The position numbers and the translations under genes are program-made. A stretch of DNA of 64,000 bases from Galerina marginata. Taxonomy: Eukaryota; Basidiomycota; Agaricomycetes; Agaricales; Galerinaceae. Within the stretch, counting starts at the first letter, position 1; the number at the start of each line of letters is the position of its first letter. The stretch lies in the NCBI GenBank assembly GCA_023014335.1, contig JAECYW010000001.1:3968001-4032000 (forward strand), read 5' to 3'. Positions 57,810 through 64,000 of the stretch are shown piece by piece. The notes beneath the pieces are model-generated. The model had not been told where the DNA came from. It made no database searches and saw only the letters and a list, made by a program, of their open reading frames with translations.

Positions 57810-60800
57810 ATGATTCTCCTTCCGAGCTCTTTTGGCGACATTGTCGCCGCTGCTGGCCTTGCCCTCTCCATTTACAAGGCTCTCAGCGACAGCGCCGGTG
57901 CCAACTACGACTATCAATGCTTGATCAACGAACTGTATTTTTTCCATCTTGCTCTGCTATCGGTCAATGATGTGCTGTCGGAGTCGGCGACTACTCTGGA
58001 CGAAAACCTTGTGCGGAATATCAAAGCAGAAGCCGCGTTCTGTCGAAAACTGCTCGAAAAGTTCTGGGATCGCATCAAACCGTTTCAAACGTCTCTCGGT
58101 GGAGGAGGAAGGGACTGGAACTTGAAGGACTCTTGGCGCAAAATAACCTGGAGCCTTTTCAAGACCAAGGAAGTTGCGGACTTTCGGCAGAAGCTCTCTC
58201 AACACAAACAAACGATCAGTATATTTCTGAGCGGACTCGGAATGTGAGTTAGAAATTGCGTTCGCAAGGATTGTCGTTGAGACGGATCACGACTTATTGT
58301 ATTAGATCCGTGACCTCCAACTACGGCGAAGCTAATCAGAAGGCGCTAGTGGTGCTCACGACCACTACGAAGGAGATACTCCATGTACACAAGCAGCTAC
58401 CTCGACGGATGGAGTACGGCCTAGATAACGCCGTGATTCTGCAAGACGTATTTGGAAAACCGATTACACTGACATGGGAGTTTTGTTTCTCGCCTGACGT
58501 ACGGTTCTTAGATGTACTTCTTCTGTCACTGACGTCAAGGACAGGCACTACACACCTTTCTGACCGGGTACTTTTCGAAAAAGATTGGGCAGGATTATGT
58601 CGAGCGGCGCGAATATAGCATTTCCGGTGCGGATGGAAAGTCAATTGTGAAGCAAGCAAGCCCAAATTCATGGGACCCGCCAAGCATGGAATTTGATCCC
58701 GTTGCATGGCGTTCGGTGGTGAAGAAAGGGGCAGTGCTTACCATGAGCATAGAGGTGAGAAGGGTAAAACTAACATCCACTCATCAATCTGCAATTCAGA
58801 AGGAAACATGCCCGCGATGTTACCGGACAGAGATTGGTGTAATGCCGGATGGCGAATGGCTAGAGTGGTAAGCATTTTTGATTATTCCATTTCCAACCCA
58901 TTTCATGATTCTTTCATTGGAGTCGGCGTTGTGAAAGACGTTTTATATGGGATAATAGGATGGTCGAGGTCGATGAGGCACCTGTGCCGGATCCAAGAGT
59001 TGCAGATTTCCGGAACATCAAGGTGGTGCCAGTTACAGAGGTAAAAGGCAAAGTCAATATAATTGGGTAGTACTTTTACCAGGTCTTTGGATTTCATGGA
59101 TTTCTAGGCCGTACGTGAAATTGTTGATTGACCACTGACCACCGCTCTGACCATTCCATCTTGTTTTCTTATTCCCAGTTGGTACGTAGGCTTGTTTACC
59201 ACTGGACACCACTCTGACCATTCCGTCTCACTTTCGCATTTCCAGTATGTACGTGACACTGTTAATTAATCACTGACTGCCGCTTTGACCATTCCATCTC
59301 ACTTTTGCATTTCCAGGAAGTACGCCAACTTGTTGATTGATCACTGACTGCTGCTCTGACAATTCCATCTCACTTTCTCATTTCCAGGATGTACGTGAGC
59401 TTGTCGATTGAGCACTGACCGCCACCCTGACCATTTCATCTTGCTTTCTCATTTCCAGTTTGTACGTGAGCTTGTTGATTGAGAACTGACCGCTGCTCTG
59501 ACAATTCCATCTCGCTTTCTCATTTCCAGGATGTACGTGAGCTTGTTGATTGAGAACTGACCGCCGCACTAACAAATCTATCTCGCTTTCTCATTTTCAG
59601 GAGGTACATGAGCCTGTTGATTGAGCACTGACAGCCGCTCTGACAATTCCATGTCGCTTTCTCATCTCCAGGAAGTACGTGAGCCTATTGACTGAGCACT
59701 GACCGCCACCCTGACAATTCCATCTTGCTTTTTCATTTCCAGGACGTATGTGAGATTGTTGATTGAGAACTGACCGCCGCTGTGACAATTCCACCTCACT
59801 TTCTCATTTCCAGATAGTACGTGAGCTTGTTGATTGAGAACTGACCGCTGCATTAACAAATCTATCTCACTTTCTCATTTTCAGGAGGTACATGAGCCTG
59901 TTGATTGAGCACTGACAGCCGCTCTGACAATTCCATGTCGCTTTCTCAGCTCCAGGGAGTACGTGAGCCTATTGACTGAGCACTGACCGCCACCCTGACA
60001 ATTCCATCTCGCTTTCTCATTTCCAGTTTGTACGTGAGCTTGTTGATTGAAAACTAAGCGCTGCTCTGACAATTCCATCTTGCTTTCTCATTTCCAGATA
60101 GTACGTGAGCTTGTTGATTGAGAACTGACCGCTGCACTAACAAATCTATCTCGCTTTCTCATTTTCAGAAGGTACGTGAGCCTGTTGACTAAGCACTGAC
60201 CGCCACCCTGACAATTTCATCTTGCTTTCTCATTTCCAGTTTGTATGTGAGCTTGTTGATTGAGAACTGACCGCTGCTCTGACAAATCTGTCTCACTTTC
60301 ACATTTCCAGGCTGTACGCCAGTTTGTTGATTGATCACAGACCGTCGTTCTGACCATTCCGTGTCAATTTCGCATTTCCAGTATGTACATAAGGCAGTTG
60401 GTTGGTCACTGACTGCTGCTTTGACCATTCCATCTCATTTTCGCATTTCCAGGATGTACGCCAACTTGTTGATTGATCACTGACCGCTGCACTAACAAAT
60501 CTATCTTGCTTTCTCATTTTCAGGAAGTACGTGAGCCTGTTGATTGATCACTGACCGCCACACTAACAAATCTATCTTGCTTTCTCATTTTCAGGGAGTA
60601 CGTGAGCTTGTTGATTGAGCACTGACCGCCGCTCTGACAATTCCATCTCGCTTTCTCATTTCCAGGATGTACGTGAGCTTGGTGGTTGAGCACTGACCTC
60701 TGCACTAACAAATCTGTCTCGCTTTCGCATTTCCAGCATGTACGCCAGCTTGTTGATTGATCACAGACCGCCGCTCTGACCATTCCGTTTGACTTTCGCA

Positions 60801-61833
60801 TTTCCAGTATGTATGTAAGGCTGTTGATTGATCACTGACTGCCCCTTTGAGCATTCCATCTCACTTTTGCATTTCCAGGATGTATGCCAGCTTGTTGATC
60901 GATCACAGACCGCCGCCCTGACCATTCTGTGTCACTTTCGCATTTCCAGTATGTAAGTAAGGCTGTTGATTGATCACTGACTACCCCTTTGAGCATTCCT
61001 TTGCATTTCCAGGATGTACGCCAGCTTGTTGATTGATCACAGACCACTGCTCTGACAATTCCACCTCGCTTTTGGATTTCCAGGAAGTACGCCATCTTGT
61101 TGATTGAGAACTGACCGCTGCACTAACAAATCTATCTCGCTTTCTCATTTTCAGGACGTACGTGAGCTTGTTGATTGAGCACTGACCGCTGCTCTGACAA
61201 TTCCATCTTGCTTTCTCATTTCCAGGAAGTACGTGACCTCGTTGATTGAGGACTGACCGCCGCTCTGACCATTTCATCTTGCTTTCTCATTTCCAGCGAG
61301 TACGTGAGCATGTTGATTGGTCACTGACCACCACTCTGACCATTCCATCTTGCTTTCTTATTTCCAGCAAGTATGTGCCTGTTGCTTGACTACTGACAGC
61401 TGCTCTGACCATTCCATCTCACTTTCCCATCTCCAGAAAGTAGGCGAATTTGTTGATTCACCACTGACTATCACTCACATAATTTTCTCACCCCTTCATC
61501 TCCAGCAAGTAGGTGAACATGTAGATCCTCATAAATTCGCCATGCTCACTGAATTCTCATTCGTGGAAACATGCAGTGGGTATGTTGTATGATTTACCAT
61601 CAGTTTTCCTAGAATAATCACCTCTTACTAACTATCTCTTTCCACTTTGGGTACGTTTCCGAGCTGAATGTGTTTTTCCATTTGCTGATGTTCTTCATAT
61701 AATAATAATGTTCTTTAAGTTTGACTTGCATAGAACGCAGCAGTGGCAGAAGAAGCCAGCCGGTGTGAGTATTCTGAAAGTTTGTGCTTGCTTCTTACTG
61801 AACAAATTTGTAGTCGAAGAAATTCTTTCATGA
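57810..61833 (+). CDS. Micro-exon gene 3: STAND-like N-terminus, ubiquitin-like domain, zinc ribbon, 36 one-codon exons
   Basis: Large exons are 57810-58243, 58306-58498, 58545-58867 and 58923-59040. Exon 1 begins MILLPSSFGDIVAAAGLALS and includes a Lys/Arg-rich helix (LLEKFWDRIKPF). Exon 2 contains NAVILQDVFGKPITLTWEFC and exon 3 starts ALHTFLTGYFSKK, the ubiquitin-like part. CPRC in exon 3 pairs with CRRC in exon 4 as a zinc ribbon. Exon 4 ends in phase 0 at VVPVTE. The 36 one-codon exons (59108-61579) encode a strongly acidic and aromatic peptide: 8 Asp, 7 Glu, 4 Tyr and 3 Phe, ending DEDERQKQW. The 31-base exon 61734-61764 and last exon from 61814 end the protein AEEASRFEEILS and TGA, about 408 residues. 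The array is over twice as long as in genes 1 and 2, so length differs freely among paralogues while the end stays in frame. Confidence 0.65.
59108..61579 (+). repeat. Array 3: intron-sized tandem repeats separated by single codons, with higher-order structure
   Basis: There are 36 three-base exons. Most introns are 68 bases, but some are shorter (60 bases for the one starting GTAAGTAAGG near 60953), while the exon length never changes. At least three intron subtypes recur: GTACGTGAGC with CTAACAAATC, GTACGCCAGC with GATCACAGACC, and GTATGTAAGG with GATCACTGACT. They follow each other in blocks, so the array grew by duplicating groups of units. In one such pair of blocks (59600-59815 and 59885-60100) the introns are close to identical, but the triplets GAA and GAC of the first block are GGA and TTT in the second. 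Confidence 0.88.
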
Positions 61834-62655
61834 GGTAAGATATTGTAGACGAGTTAGTATGCTGAACACTGTTGTGGGCTTACATACTTTATTACCTAGT
61901 TACTTCCATCCTTCTCGCTTTTTAGGTATGTGGATTGTGCCAGCGTTAGTCGCATACAAGGTCCGATAAGAACTCACAGAGTTAGTAGTTCTGGGAGAGG
62001 ACATAATGACGTACGAGTATGTGGTGGAATACAATATGATCTTTGGCGTCTATCATTTACCCACTCAGTCCCATTAAATTGTTCAAGTCTATTGTTCTCA
62101 CTAACAAAGACCCATGAACATTGCATTCAATAAGTAAATTAGGATCGTCTCGCTTGCACCCTAAAACAACCGATGTTGGACTGAAAACTCAAATGAGTAG
62201 GTAACATTTCAATAGCTATCATCATCGTTGGTATTAGGCATTGAGTCGGAGAGAAAGCTAGCGAAAAAACAGCACCAAGAATGACAAAGGAAATCTGCAG
62301 TAGGGGCGATAAAGGAGAAGGAGAGCCAGTGCAGGGTGACGAGGAATCTCTTCAAACCTGAAGTGGCAGCTCGCGTTTTTCGACTATGAACAGGACAAGG
62401 AATGAGATTTATTGGCGTCGTTTGTTCCTAGTCCTAGTAGTGCGCTGGACAAAAAAAATAGCGCAGAGAGAACGTTCTTCCTTCAACTTCGGCTTCCTCC
62501 TACGTATTCCAACCATTTTTTCTCGTTATCAACCTCGCCTGCCGTTGATGCATAACCCAAGCTGCGAATGACGTACAGATTGACTTGTCGTCCTCTATGT
62601 ACTGGTTAGCAGGAGTCCTAAGCTTCCACATCGTTGGTATTAACTGACGTACCAC
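61834..62655. repeat. 3' region and module C start of unit 3
   Basis: Matches 27824-28650 and 38808-39785. Contains GGTCCGATAAGAACTC, the open frame MTYEYVVEYNMIF, and GCAGCTCGCGTTTTTCGACTA near 62368. The match to unit 1 breaks after GACGTACCAC at 62655, where an LTR element begins. Confidence 0.55.
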
Positions 62656-63074
62656 TGTTATGGATTTATATCTTGTTTTGAAGTCGCGGAACACAAAGGT
62701 TCCTTTTGCCAAGATCACCGAGCACGTTGACTCACAGGTAAAAAGTGACTCGTTCTTCCTCTCCAGTATGCCGTAGATACGTACAGAATGTACTAGAATT
62801 TAGTGTAGCTCATGTATATAAGAACGGCACTTGCACCTTGAATATGATCGATCATCTTACCCTTGCAAATACACCCGTGTGAACTTGAACCTAAGGTTAC
62901 CACTCGTCCTAAGTCTTACAGGGGTCCTGTAACACATGCTATTGCCAGTGCGGTACATAGTGGCGAGCCTCGTATAGCTAAGGAGTAAGTAATCGTCTCT
63001 CAGGTACTATTAAACTAACCGGCACGTTAATACTCAATTTCAGAACTCAAGGATCTAACCGCGGATCTCAACAT
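62656..63074 (+). mobile_element. Probable LTR, element continues past the right edge
   Basis: The insertion point is shown by unit 1, where TATGTACCAC is followed by TTGGCGACTTG instead. The inserted sequence begins TGTTATGGATTTATATC and has a TATATAAGAACGG promoter-like site near 62815. It ends either at CTGTAACA (62934) or, more likely, at CTCAACA (63074), where TTGGTGGACAC follows like a primer-binding site. TG...CA ends fit an LTR. No second LTR or coding domain is seen inside the window, so orientation and class are uncertain. Confidence 0.45.
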
Positions 63075-64000
63075 TGGTGGACACATTGGGAAATCGAGAC
63101 ATTAACGACTTTCCACCTGCGTCAGATCAAGGTAGGATCTGCTGTACTAACTACTGATATTAAGTTGTCTAGATTTCTATTACCGTCATGTTGCTTGATC
63201 ATGTCTACGGCGGCAGTCCGCAAACCACACCCAACTTCGATCTTACGGATCTCACTCCCTTTCAACACCCTTCATCAGGAAAAACCCTTTGGCGCCAGGT
63301 CTGCAGAAAAGACTCATAGGTAAGCCCAGGAGAGCCCAGGAGACATAGGGCAGTCAGAGTACTCATAACTCCTAAAAGTGTCTTGGGCGTCAGTGTTGAA
63401 AGTAGCCTTGACTTAGGGCACCCCAGGGTAGCCAAGGAGCAATACAGGAGGTCCTGTGGGTGACCTTGGTCACAGCTACATTCAATCAGGATTCCTCAGG
63501 TTGTGGTTAAATATAATTAGGATGTCTTAGGAGCTTATAATTTTACTTAATGCTTTTCGTATTTGGTTGGAAATTATTGTTATTCACATATGTATTTACA
63601 TTAATTCTACTTCCTATGTACTAACTAATATTAATTTAAGCAGGCCAGAGGGACTAGGCATATCAATCGTGTCAACGGGTGGGTGTGGCATCCCTCTTGG
63701 CATCATTTGAAGAGGCGGAAGGGGTGGAGGCCTGCATTGTCTCGTTTGATGGCAATTGGGGCGGTGGTGGTGACTCAGATCTTCAAGTTCCTGTGCATCA
63801 GGTTAGCATCGAGCAATGGGTCACAGCAGGGGTTTGGGTACATACCTACCCACACTGTCTCTCAGATGGCTGCCGTTTGCTCAAAACAGCGGCGGTGGAG
63901 TTTGACGTGGGTGCTGGTGGTTCAAAGGAGCAATGCGGGTTCGGTGGGGGTCGACATGGTGATTTTAAACCAAAACGGCGGCGGCAGCGGGTCAATGTGG
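63075..64000. other. Sequence after the LTR, no coding domain seen
   Basis: If the LTR call is right this is the leader or internal region of the element. An ATG near 63201 (ATGTCTACGGCGGCAGTCCG) could start gag, but its frame is short. The last 350 bases are rich in GGCGG/GGTGG words. Nothing firm can be annotated. Confidence 0.3.

Noticed and set aside
59108..61579. CRISPR-like array
   Set aside because: The variable parts are only three bases long and the genome is eukaryotic. Repeat ends match splice sites, not CRISPR repeats.
1..64000. tRNA or rRNA genes
   Set aside because: No sequence with convincing A and B boxes and a cloverleaf, or conserved rRNA core, was noticed by eye; a tRNA scan would settle this.

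Overview
This window is eukaryotic and almost certainly from a mushroom-forming basidiomycete (Agaricomycetes). Genes are broken by many 45-70 bp introns with GTRNGT donors and YAG acceptors. The recognisable families (DUF6534 and DUF6533 seven-helix proteins, the small secreted 'glycopeptide' family, a DUF4430-like secreted protein, an STAND-type N-terminal domain joined to a ubiquitin-like domain) are typical of that group. All family names come from memory of motifs; no search was run.

Layout. 1-3.1 kb: 3' part of a multi-exon gene with a proline-rich repetitive tail. 3.8-4.9 kb (-): a weak hypothetical gene. 5.7-7.3 kb (+) and 10.1-11.5 kb (-): two DUF6534 genes, tail to tail, with a 699 bp palindromic transposon between them. 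14.2-14.9 kb (-): a secreted DUF4430-like gene with a 4 bp frameshift. 17.5-18.4 kb (-): a glycopeptide-family gene. 20.6-22.1 kb (+): a DUF6533 gene. From about 19 kb to 62.7 kb the window is a degenerate tandem triplication. Units 2 (about 29.6-42.1 kb) and 3 (about 50.0-62.7 kb) match along almost their whole length; unit 1 matches from about 19 kb to 29.6 kb. Transposons were added later: a solo LTR, a Helitron with a 1564-codon Rep/helicase frame, a hAT-type MITE, a second TIR element with back-to-back hairpins, and an LTR element running off the right edge.

The striking content is the gene carried once per unit (25244-27823, 36215-38807, 57810-61833, all +). Each encodes an STAND-like N-terminal helical domain, a ubiquitin-like domain and a CxxC...CxxC zinc ribbon. 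Each then enters an array of 71 bp repeats. A repeat unit is a complete intron (GTACGTGAGC donor, CTGAC branch site, CTTTCTCATTTCCAG acceptor), and the repeats are separated by exactly three bases. The preceding exon ends in phase 0, so every array member would add one whole codon. The arrays hold 14, 15 and 36 such one-codon exons; the triplets differ, none of the 65 is a stop, and all three genes then share a short C-terminal tail and stop codon in the same frame. The DNA is repetitive but the predicted peptide is not. I read this as a micro-exon device that makes a variable, length-adjustable peptide on a possible non-self-recognition protein. Splicing has not been shown and RNA data would decide it.

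Working together: the three paralogues have near-identical upstream blocks just before the start codon, and related direct-repeat modules on both sides. This suggests spread by unequal crossing-over between modules and array growth by recombination between the identical introns.
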